From Tyto alba (Eukaryota > Chordata > Aves > Strigiformes > Tytonidae): a DNA stretch of 64,000 bases. Below, one piece after another: positions 48,718 to 60,797 of this stretch; the stretch's first letter is position 1; each line of letters starts with the position of its first letter. The notes beneath the pieces were generated by a model. The model saw nothing but the letters and a program-made list of their open reading frames with translations, did no database searches and was not told the DNA's origin. Location of the stretch: assembly GCF_018691265.1 (NCBI RefSeq), contig NW_024881282.1, positions 26,934,899 to 26,998,898 of the forward strand, written 5' to 3'. The translations under genes were made by a program, and so were the position numbers.

Positions 48718-51700
48718 CTATGATACAAGGCTTAAGTTAGATGTAACATTATGTTATCATAACAAGTTAGAGCCATGTTGTTTTCCATATTGCTTTACCA
48801 GCATAGGTGAAGGAAACGGTTTATTAAGAAACTGTTAGGCTAGCTCTGTGTGTTTCTTCTCACTATCATTTCTAGGACAAAAAGCTGTAATTCCTATGTT
48901 TTTATCTATTGAGCAAAAGGCCCAGATGCAATAGAGGCCTCTGGGGAGTGATTGTTGCCCTACCTCAGAAAGGAAGAGTACACTTTAGTGGGAAGGAATG
49001 TCATAATTACTTAGCTCTCAGCCTAGTTTATTTAAGAACACAGTGGGGTGTTAATGGACTGTCTGTGCTGATTAAATCCCATCATAGCTTTCTGAAGGTA
49101 GTGTTAAGAGAAGCATTAAGAAGTTTTAAAGTAGTTAATAACATTTCTGTAAAACAAACAGTTATTAATTTTTTAATGTAATGAAAATTGTAAAAGGTCA
49201 TGTGACATTCATATTAATAAATTTTCCTTGGGAATAAAATTGTAAGATTTACCAACTGTTCTACATTCAATTAGGCTTACTTTGTTTGTTTGCAGTCCTC
49301 TGGGCCTGTATGTCCCAACCCTCTGTGGATCAGCAGGCTCTTTCCATTCCTGCTTCCCTAATATTTCCTGGACACTGTTTCTGTGTTTCTTATCCTTGTG
49401 AGTCTCTGCAGCCTCCTGGACCAGCACTGAAATGTCAGTGGTCCATTTACACTCATTTATCCATGTCGGTCCTCTGGAGATTCAATGTAACTTTCTAAGA
49501 CATGATAAATTCATACTACAGACAGGCTTTGTACAAGGCTTAAAAGTACCCTAAAATATGTTATGGAACCACTGCTAATAAATAAATAAATGCATTCAGC
49601 CCAAAACATGTAACCTGCTTGCCTTCCATTCTTTGTTTTCCTCTCTCTCTTCTGAATTTTTTGTCAGGTGGTCAGAGCAAACACTCCTTCTCTCAAAAGT
49701 CCTAGTTTATTTCCAGAGAAGTGACCCTACTTCAGTCATCCCACCTCAGCTTGTCTTTTCTGGCCTTGCTACATTTCATGGTTATACTGGGTGTCATACA
49801 GAAATCTGTTCATCTTTTCTCCTCCCCTGCCTTCTTATGACATTTACCAACAATATTGAACATGTTACATGGTGTTGGGGGCAATTTTGGGATGCTATAT
49901 GATGTCTAGTGCAGATGTTTACTTCTTTGACTAGGTGTCCTGCTTCCTTGCCATTGCAGGAGATTCAAAGGATCTTTCCAGGCTTACCTTCTTTGACCAA
50001 CACCTTTCTTTTCTTCTGGCTAGGGCAGTTCTCAGTTTATAAAATGTGTCAGCAGCTATTTCCAGTCAGTTGTCTTTAGTACACAGATTGTTTGGTCAAA
50101 ATAAATATCATTTTTCCTTGATCAGAGAGCACCTGAGAAAGGCACTGTCTTATATCTAGGATCCTGTGCTGTGCTTGCTTTCTCTCCAAACATCCTGTCA
50201 GCCTCAGCTCTTTTTCTCTCCTAGAACACAGAATTGAGTTCTGCTGCAAAGAAGAATTAATTTCTGATTCTTCTCCCCGGGAATCCAGAAGACCTTTCTT
50301 CCCTCAAGATAATCTACTGTGCCAGAGTTTCACATCCCAGAAGCCCTCGCTTCTGCTGGTGTGCCAAGGAGACAGAGCTGAGCAGATGTTTTGCTTCATG
50401 TTACTGTGCCCTGCTTTGCTTTCCAGCATCACTCTTTTCCCCTTCTTCATCTTGGCTACATTAACATCATAACACTCTCTGGAAGATTAATTAGGTCTCT
50501 GCAGTGCAAGGCTCATAGGCTGCCTTCCACTCTTTTCTGATGGCATATTGGAGGCCTTACGATGTGATAGGCCTGGTCTAAAATGTCCACAAAACAGAAA
50601 CATTGCAGCCATGTTACCAAGATTATTTGTTAAAATATATCAGCTGAATCATTTCATGTAATTTTCGAGCAAGTCCTGGAAGGCCGCCTGTAGTATACAT
50701 ACATTGTATATAAAGCATCATCTTATTAATACAAGCAAAACATGATTAACATCAGAGGCCTATGGAGATACATTGACTTTAATACTTCTTTTCATGTTCA
50801 GAGGATTGGTGCACAGTTATTTCTACTGTCACACATTATATTGTGCTGAATTTCAACAGAAATTGAAATAATCCTTAATGTCACAGCTTTGCTAAGAAGG
50901 AAGAAGAGCTGGATGGATTGGAGAGGACAATGTGTTTTAAAGGTAAGGAATTATCAGATGGAGTGCAATGTCCTGCTGCAGAGTAAGTGAAAGCTTTAAT
51001 GTAATTTTGACATGACAATTCCAGCCACCACTTTATATTCTGGGTTGTAACAAGAGGATCATTTCGAAGGGTGAAGTCTTGGTCCCTCTGTAGTTGAAGA
51101 CAAAATGTTCATTGTCTTCCATGGAGATAGTTTTTCCCTTCATGGACTTGCATGGACATTGCAGACCACGCTCAGCTTCTGCTTTTTCAAAAATTAATGT
51201 TTCAGTAGTCTTTGCAAATCATTAAGTACCCTCTAAATTCACATACTATTATCTGCAAATCCAGCTGTCATAAGACATCTGAAAACAAAGAGCCAAAATC
51301 ATTAGTGGTTTTAAAAAATCTTGACATAATTATTTTTGCTATGCTCTCCTTTGGCATATTCCATATAGAGAACAAGAATGCACATCAGCTTTTCCTAATT
51401 GCCACAAGTTATTTAAAAGCACCCTCATCTATTGCTTTACATAGTGCCCTGCTGATAAATTTTTTTTTTGTTTATTCTAATAGGTAGCATAAAATTTACA
51501 GAAATTAATTTTTGTTTTCCTCTGGCAATAAACAACTGCAATTTCAACATTTTTTTTTTCCACTTATATATGAAACTTCAGTTTTGTTTTGCAAATATTT
51601 ACTGTATAAGTCATATAGTAATTAGTCCACGGGACATTCCACAATCTTTTCAGAAGTGTTGTCTGCAGAAAATAAGGAAAGCTTCTCTGGTGAGCATCCC

Positions 51701-52669
51701 TGTAAAGATGTGAGGCACATTGCTGGACCAGATGAAAAGCCTCTCAGATCAAATGGCCTTTTCTACACCGTGGTGTGAACTGTGCAGCACCAGTCTTCTT
51801 CATTGGGCTCTTATCTCTGCAGATAAGTGAGAGAGAAGAGAAAACATATCAGATGGCTCATCCCAGATGTTTTAAAAGTGAAATCAACCTTGTTTTTTAG
51901 GACTGAAGATAAGAAGTGGAAAGAAGGTGCAAGAGGGAAAGAACTCATTTGTTTCTGACACTGGAAAACACAGATGGATAATTTCTTAGCTATGATTGTT
52001 CAGCCAATTTATTTAGGTACCTTCTCATATGTAGCACAAAGCCGTTGGCCAGATATAGCAAGAAATGAACTTCATTAAAGAGAAATAAAACATGAAGTTA
52101 TTTTGGCTCTGTAATTACACGGTCCAGAAATGAGAAATAATCTAAGATCATTGAATGGAAATTACCTTGCATTGAGAGCTCTTCAGATTATCCCATTTCT
52201 CATGCCAATTTGCACTGAATTTGCAGAAAGAATTTATGAGATACCGTCTCATCTCTAGGCTGGGGGTTTCATACATTTTCATTAGGCACACTGCATTTTC
52301 ACAGGAACATTGTCTCTTGGAGGAACTCACTTCCATTTCTGAACCTAATGCCTCTGATGACAAGTACAGCTCACATAATTTTTAGATAAAGTTATAAATC
52401 AACATTATATTGCTCGTTGTTTCACTATAAGGTAAAAAAACTTCACCCACTCTTTTATGTCCTTTTGACTCCTGACACACATTTCTGTATTAGCTGATTC
52501 TTCCCCTTTTCCCATGAAGATTTTTCCTTGGGTTTCCTCACCCAGTTGTGTTGTAATTCCTTCCTATACCATGCTATCACATGTGTTTTAGTTCTAATCA
52601 TGACTGTTATGGTGGTGACTTTCTTCCTTTTTTAAGCTGCAAAGCCTAACTAACACCCTCCTTTTTTTT
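48718..52669. other. non-coding stretch, nothing recognised
   Basis: AT-rich and pyrimidine-rich DNA without recognisable genes or repeat families. Confidence 0.5.
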
Positions 52670-52690
52670 GGGGGGGGTGGGGGGGGGTGG
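52670..52690 (+). repeat. G-rich tract, possible G-quadruplex
   Basis: Eight G, T, nine G, T, GG, preceded by eight T. Runs of this length can form a quadruplex on the plus strand. Confidence 0.85.
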
Positions 52691-55600
52691 AGAGAGGTGA
52701 GGTTCACATGTCTCCCCAGAGTGATAAATGAAAAAGTGACCAAGAAGTCATGACTTTGGAAATTCTGCCAAAGGGGTTGTTTTTCTTTGTGGAACTGTGT
52801 GACACAGAGATACAGCTTGTTGGTATAGAGACTTCGGTAATCTTTTGTGTTTTGTCTTGTTTGCACAGAGTGGTCCTGGCCTGTGACTGTAGCTTCTTAG
52901 CCACCACAACAGAATACTTCTATTGTTATTATGAATGCCTTAGGCTGATTGGGGTTTGGGTAAAAAGATCTGAGAGAGTAAGTCAGCAAATCAGAGCCAG
53001 TCCTAATTTGCAAAGGACATCTGAAGTGTTGGTCTTAAAGCAAATGCTTTAGTTTGTGTGTTGTCGTGGAGAAAGTTCTGATCTTTGAAACTGCCAGAAG
53101 CAGGACCTCCTGCATTCAGTAACTGTGCTTGAACCAATACAAGATTTCTCTGGAACCCTTCAACAACACCTGCCTCTCTATTGATTAAAGTATTTAAGCT
53201 CATACTTGGAAGGTTATTCTATCATGACTGTACAATTAGATTGCCTAGCCAGGGAACTAAGTCAGAGAGGTTTGATTTGAGCTGGGTTTTCAAAGGCATT
53301 TCATACTGTGTTGGGTACAAGCACACTCTGAAAGACTCTCCAGGTAGGCTAAAAGTCCCCAGTTTATAAGCAGCTTCTGTTCAACAGTCTTAAATTCCAG
53401 GAGATCTTATATTTTCTGTTTTAATGTGGCCACTAAATTTGTTTTCCTGCTTGATAACATATTAGTAAATATGAATTAATGTATATTCAGCTTGGACACT
53501 TTGGCTAGCACTGACTTCTTCCAGATATTAACTTATTTCTAGTCATGTTTTCCCCCTGACCTCTCTGGATTTCAGCTCAGTTTCACAGCTGGAACATCCT
53601 GTAAGTCTGTACATGGATAAAGCAATTATTATGTACCTTATAGCTAAGTCATGAGTTCTAGTAACAAAGGTTTTTCTGAGAGCTTGTAATTTAAACAGGG
53701 AAACATCATCTTGATTTACATTTTCTATTGAATCAATGTAATCCAAGGCAAAACAAAATCAATTTAGCAAGATTTTTAATATCTGCAGAGCTTAAAATAT
53801 TTTAACTTATTATTTCTGGTTGACTGACAGCTGTCAATGGACATTTCAAGTCTGCTCAGAATATATAAAACTTTTATTCATCCCAAATAATGCCTAAAAT
53901 CATATAGCTTAAATCCAGCTGTTTTTATGTATAAAAAAGACTTAAAGCTCAAAGATGCTATAAAAGCACAGACATATTCAGCCTTACAAATCAAAAGTTA
54001 GAGACCCAACCTAGAGAGATAGACAAAATTATCTTGTTTATATGTCTAGAGAAGTTACATATAAAGTCACTAAAGAAGCTTTAAGGTATTTAGGTTTAAT
54101 TTTCTGTATGACAAATACTGTTTCTTCCACTTTCGTAGCAGTTTCCTATGGAAACTACATTGTTGTAGATAGATACACTATTACCGTTAATGGAAGGCTT
54201 CATGAGTTTAGGTGATGGGAAGATTCTTCCCCTGCTCTCACAGTTTTTCCAGTGAAACAGCTATTAATATCCTAGGTGAAAAAAAGCAGCTCTTTTCTAG
54301 TATATAGCTATATCATATATAAAGTAGAGGAAAGGAAAACAAAAGGAAAAAGAAAAGGAGAGACAGTGAAATCAGCTGAAATGTATTATTAGAAAAATGT
54401 AGATAATAAGGTACAGTTGAATTATTTGCATTAAATCAGAATTTTTCTTGCATTTACATACATGAGCATGAAAAGCTGTATTGGGTGAGAAGGAACTGCC
54501 TCACATCTAAGATTTTCTGAAACAGAGAGTAAATCTGAGAACTGATATGAAGGTGAAACTTTTCTTGGAACAACATCGATGAGACATGTGCAAGGTGGGA
54601 AGCCCAACTGTGGGAGATTCTCACTGATACAAAAAACAGACTGATGGGGAGAGCAGCAACTTGACTGACAGACCAGAAAGTGTCCTATGAAATTTAAAAG
54701 TCCAGGGAGGCTTTGGTCAGTTTGGATCTTGTCTGAATCTAATATATGAACTATGAGAAATCAGGTAACTGAGGTGACAGCAGAAATTCCAATGAATTGA
54801 TTCTACACCATATTTCATCAGAATGGACTACCCAAAGATTTGGGATGAAATACTGAATCCAGAGAACTACAAACTTGTGAAAGCTTGGGGATCCTGACAT
54901 TTGACTGACCTCTGTGTCTCCACAGTCTTGTGGAAACCTTTATTTCAATACTTTCTGGGGCTTGAGCTGTCTGATTTGTACCAATTATGTATGAGACTCC
55001 AACCTACTGTAAAAACCTTTGACTGGTTTTTACCACCAAAAATTGGAAGGAGAAAACAGTGGAAATGTAAAGTGCATCTGGGCAGTGCTTGTAGCTGGAT
55101 CTCAGGCAGAGATCCATAAAGATTTATTGTACAGATTTTCAGAGCTGGACTATTTGGATTCAGAGTCCTAGACTATGAACCCTTGAGACTTGTGATGTAT
55201 GGCCATGAATGAACATTATAACAAGAGAACATTTAATCTGATTTCACATCTTAGGAGAAGGAAGGAGCTTTGATGAGGATGAACTCAGATGTATCTTATT
55301 TTGGGGTGATCTAAATGTATGAAATATGAGATGGGATCTGAGTACTTTTGGGCATTTGGATGAAAATTTAATTAGTCATAAAAGCCAGTGAGGAAGAACT
55401 GGAGGCCAAGGTTTTGTTATTTTTGGTTTTCACTCACAGAGCTAAGAATATATCTGTGGAAACATGTTAGAAGTGTGAAATTTTCCAACAGAACAAGAGA
55501 CAGAATCTACCCTGGTGAGCAGATTTGCTCAGGAACACAAGGTATTACTCAGGTCCTCAGAGAATATAAACTTGACATGGAAAGAAAAACTCTTGAGATT

Positions 55601-58600
55601 GTTTATATGGCACTACAATGTGACAGAATGTTATCCTTTATCCAAAGTTACCCAAATATCCAAATACCCAAATACCCAAATGGTAAATAGATATCAGAAG
55701 GAGTTGCCACTATGAGATGGCTGTTGTTTTAGTCAACTGTAAAACCACTGTGAAACTGCTTTATGTATCAGCAAAGTACATGTGTAATGTACTTATAAAT
55801 GGAGAAGTGTTTGCTGACTTTGTTTCTGAGGCAGAGGCTAAGGGATGAAGAAAATGAGAAGCAGGGAGAAAAGAATAATGACATGTGAGTGAAGAAACAC
55901 GGGGGTAAGCTTAGTAAAGGGATTTCAGGGTCCATGTGTTTTGTGAAAGATGTTTGGAGCTGTGAGCAAAAATCTGTTTTTTGATCCCTGCAATGTGGGG
56001 GTAAATGGGGTTTTTCTTTGCTTTAATTTTATTGCAAATAAATATCTCTGCAACAAAGACCATTGATGCAATTTTCAGTTTTTCTTAGTGAAAAGAGCTT
56101 GGGAAACCTTGAACCTTGGCTAATCACTAGCAGAGATAACATAATTTTGGCCTGTGTGTAAACAGCTTCTAATATTGACTTTACTTGATGCTAGAAAAGG
56201 TGATAAATGAAGGGATATGGAAGAAAATCAAAACCGATAAAATGTTGGAAGCTGGATTCACCTGAGTTCTTTACGATGTGTTTGCATTATGTAGCTCAGG
56301 GCTGTGAGGATAACCATCTCTGCAGGTGGTGGCTCACGCCATTGTAGCTGGGTCAGTAGATCCAGCCAGGACCAGCAGCGCTGTCAAAAGTCAGATATTG
56401 AAGGCAAACCTTTAGTGCAGTGTTAAATGCAAGAGTGGGTGCCTACTCGGGCAGTGAGAACTGATTAAGCTTTCTTTTGCCAGAGGGGAGACAAGCAGGT
56501 TCTGCTTATCTGTGCTCACCCCTAGATCTGCTGCTTTCCACTGCCAGAATGGCACAACAACTTGGCCCTTGGAAAGAGATGATACATTGTTGGATTCTTT
56601 CCACTTCATGTAACCCTTAGCATTACAACTGCAGCTGCAATTCTTTGTGGCTCTTTGTTGCATTGATAGCTCTAAAATGATTTTACCCACTCATCTGAAA
56701 TCCAGAAAGTGAAATTTAACAGTAAACTATACTAGCAAATAGAGTGAGTCTGAGAGGGAAACAAAGTAAAGTGGACTCTGCTGTCAAACTTATCTTTGTG
56801 AAAGGGAAAATTATCAAAGAATAGTTAACACACAATAAATTAGATTAAATTATATTGAAGATAATATTTTGGGGTTAGAATAGTGCCATTTTTTTAAGAC
56901 AAATGCTGGTGCTGCAAAGGTAAATTGCAAACGCTGGGCTTTGGCAGTTAGGCATCTCTGTTCAACTTCTCTAGATTTTTCTTCCATGAACCAGTCATTT
57001 TAAATTCATTGTGGGATTTCTTTCTTGTGAAAAAATGTTATGGATTCAATTAGAAGATATCTAGTTATCCCAAGACATATCACAGCAGCCCAGAGCTGAA
57101 GAGATCCAGAGAAAAAGCATTAGGAAAAGCTGTTAGAGACAAACCAAATCCTCGCCTGCCTGAATCTGGTGGGAACATTCTGTTGACTTCTGTGAGGTCA
57201 GGATTTCTCTTTAACAATTAAAATATAATTCCTCTTAAATAACACCTCTCAAAAACATGCTCTTAAAATATCCCTTGGTATTTTCCTCTGTGCATTTGTG
57301 TATCTTCTGCCTATCATCTCCTACATTCACTCTACTGTAATAGCATGAGGTTGAATGGAGGATTTTGGTAGGCCCAAAAAACAAAAGGGAGTTAGTTAGA
57401 AAAGTTTTGATCACATTGCAGCTGGAGTCAAGAGTCTTTCCATAGACTGTCATCAGTGAGATAAAACTGTCTCCATGCTGATAGAAAAAGTTCCTTAAAC
57501 AGCATATGTGGTTAATCATCAACCCTACTTCACCAGGACCTTTACTGAGGTTTCGCAAAGTCAGAGTGAAGAAATCCTGTTTCAATGTTTACTTCAGTGA
57601 AGAGATTCAAGTTATTGTATCAAGAAGGCAGTTTTTGGTATTCTAGGTCTCTTGGAGCTTCTTAGAAATTATACAATTCTTGGAAGTATTTTATTTTTCA
57701 CAGCAGGTATATTTTTAATGGAATTATGGAATCTGAAATTAATTTAAAGCTTTCATCACTTATACCCAATAAGGGTAAAAGTGTGATGTTTCAGAACGAA
57801 TACAGACAGAATTTGGCTCTGAAACTTAAAATGTAGTTTATAACATTCCTCAGGTATTATTTCATCTAGCATTTGGCAGCTAATACATCTTTTTAACTGA
57901 AAAGTTTTTCTGAAATTACCAAGAGATCTGAAAAAAAGAGCACTTCCAAACACATTGATTTATCTGCTGGAGAGTCTCTTCATTGGCTTATTGCTTCTAG
58001 AAAAAAGATGCTATTCTGTTGACTTGGAGTCATGGCAGGAGAACACAAAACCCATGAAATTTAAGTTCTGTGTCACACATGTTGCCTATGAAGGTTTTAG
58101 ACATTTAGGAAGGGAATACTTCTTTCTTCTGTTTTCCACATTGCCTCTCATCCACCTACTTCTGAATTTATTTAGTGAATGGATTTAAAAATGATTTTGA
58201 CTGTTTCTATGAAAGCAGCACAGAATATGCAACAGTTTATCTTACTCAAACCAGTATTATGGTGAATTAGATTGTCACTCTGCTTTGTTTCAGTGGAAAG
58301 CTAGTTAAACCCATAAGGACTTAACCTAAAGCCCAGTGTGTTTCCCTAGAGATGCAGTTGGATGCTGAAATTTGAAAACTTATGTTTATTAATTTATGGG
58401 CTCAAAAATGGAACTTAAAGTAAGTCCTAAACTAGTTGTATAAAGTTTAACTTTTAAATCTGAAAAAAAGTATCTAAAAGTACCTGACAGTTTCATGGCA
58501 GTAGGAGATACATAACAGCTTTACTCTTGTAAATCAGGCTGCTTTTTCAGTATCTCAGGCTGGATGTGTGATTCTTGGCCTTACTTGAAAAGCATTATGA

Positions 58601-58750
58601 CCCCAAATCTCTCAAATTTCCACATTATGATAGATGGAATGAGATGGATTCTTTCCAATTGTAACTGATAAAAATAACTGAGATACTGCTGCTGCATAAC
58701 ATCCATGTGGTCTGCTCTTAAATGTCCTTAAAATGCTCTTAAACATGCGT
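52691..58750. other. non-coding stretch, nothing recognised
   Basis: AT-rich DNA. A 109-bp stretch (52870-52978) bounded by exon-like splice signals is discussed under findings. A short octamer-like repeat of CCAAATAC/CCCAAATA lies at about 55650-55682. No element or gene is recognised. Confidence 0.5.
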
Positions 58751-59830
58751 TGGTCGTGGTTTGAGCTCAGAGTTCAACTGAGCATCACTCAGCCACTCAC
58801 TTCCACTTTCCCCCCAGTGCTGAGAGGAGAAAATAAGTCAAGATCCAGTTTGGATTAGAGATAGGATAGGGAGGGATAAATCACCCATTATGTTCATGGG
58901 CAAGAGGCAGACTTATTAGGGAAAGAAAAAAAGAACATAGATTTATTACAGACAACAACAACAACACATAACAGAGTAGGACAGTGAGAAGCATTACCAC
59001 ATCTTGAGAACACCTTCCCCCCACCCCTCCCTTCTCCCCGGGCTCAGCTCTGCTCCCGATGTCTCTACCTCCTCCCCCAGTGGCGCAGGGGTAGGGAATG
59101 GGGGGTGCAGTCAGTGCTGCCACTTCTGCCATCTGCGGTGGGGGGAGCTGCTGGAACTTGTTCCCCCTGGTCCAGAATAGTCTCTCTCTCACAGAAGACA
59201 GTCCTCCACAAGGCCTCTCTACCTGAGTTCCTCCCACAGGCCGCAGCGTTCCCCACACAGCTCCGTCATGGGTCACCAACTTCCTCCGACTGGATTCCCT
59301 CCCACGGCTGCAGCCCTTCCCGAGCTGCTCTGGCGTGGGACTCCCCTGCATGCTGCAATCCTCCCAGCACTGAACTACAACAGCGGGTGCTGATTCTTTC
59401 CACAGGGTCCCAGCTGCCTTTGGGCACAGACACCTTATGTATCTGATGAGGCCCCCCACATTCATATATCATCGTCTGCTCCACCGTAGATCTCCATGGG
59501 TGGTGGGGGGGGCCGCCCTGCCGTCTCCCCACAGGATACAGGGGGGTCTCTGCTCCGGCACACCTCCCCACTCCTTTCTTCCTCCGTTCCTCCACTGACC
59601 TTGGTGTTCATGCAGCTGCCGCAACTCCTCCTCACCAGTCCCACTGCTCCTCACCACGTCCCTTCTTAAACAAGTTATTGAAGAGGCACAGCTGATTGAC
59701 TCAGCCTTGGTGCAGAGATGGGGCTGATTTGGAGCCAGGGGAGCTTTGAGAAGCTTCTCACAAGGAGGCCAGTGATGTAGCCCCCTCCCCTGCTACCAAA
59801 AAACCCCACCACTCACTCAAACCCAGGACA
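58751..59830 (-). mobile_element. LTR element (family B), second copy
   Basis: About 1080 bp, closely matching 22151-23222 from TCGTGGTTTGAGCTCAGAG to ACCCAGGACA. It has the same CTCCTCACCACGTCCC and CTCCCCACAGGATACAGG blocks. Its start carries an extra G (TGGTCGTGG). No clear target duplication remains (flanks ATGCG and ATGTT). It has the same minus orientation and AATAAA context. No internal region is seen, so it is a solo LTR. Confidence 0.87.
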
Positions 59831-60764
59831 ATGTTATAGCCCCAAATGCTGTGATTGTGTCAAAGCAATTTTCTCAGAAATAAAATCAGTGACTGGTTTT
59901 GAGATAAATACATTTTTTTTATAGAGAAGTATACTATAAAATTGGTTTTTAGCATGATCATCACTTGACTAGGTACAGTAAACAACATGAGGTCAAAGAA
60001 AAATTTGCTCAGCAGAGACAGTTCTAAAGACAAAGTTCTAAAAAGAGGTAAAAAGGAGTCGTATGAAGAGATTTCCCCAAATTTACTATTGAAATGAATA
60101 GGACTTTTTCCACCTAAGGTTAATATGCAGATCATTCACATTTTTTGTTTTCCCAATTCCAGTTTTCTACTTTGTGGTCCTTCTTCACCTCTTCTACCTG
60201 TTCTAGCACTCCTACAAGATCATAATTAATTGCTAAGGTTATAATAAATGCACCCAGTGCCATTGAGTAAGGGGTAGAAGAGGAAACATGTCTCCCTGTT
60301 CACTTTTTGGACCTGCTGTCAACCAGTTTGATCCGATTTTGAACCTGCCAGTGTTCTCTGTCTACCCAACCTTCTGCAGCAACAGAAGATCACTGCCTTC
60401 TGGGCAAAGAAGTATTTCCTGGTGTCCATTTTAAACTGATCAGTTTCAGTGAGTACACTCCAGATGTAGAAATGTGGGTTTTGGTGAGTGACAACCTTGC
60501 ATTTGCCCAGCCCACTGCCTCCAAATCTGCAGCTTTTTACTAGTGTGCTAAAGAGGTAGGAAATCAACCTGATAAGCAAAAAACCAGAAGTCTGCCCCAA
60601 ACATGGAACATTCAGTGCAGGATCAGGTGACCCCAGAGGTGGTGCAAAGAAGAGGCCAGGAGTGCATCACTGGAGTCATCAGGAAGTGTGGGGCCAGTGT
60701 TACCAGCAGTTACATGGGTTCAGGCTCCTGTGGAAATGCAACTTTTAATGACAGCCTGCACACT

Positions 60765-60766
<2 letters not shown>

Positions 60767-60797
<31 letters not shown>
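60767..60797 (+). repeat. poly-T tract (31 T)
   Basis: Longest homopolymer in the window. It is not followed by an AG or by a recognisable retrocopy. Confidence 0.95.
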
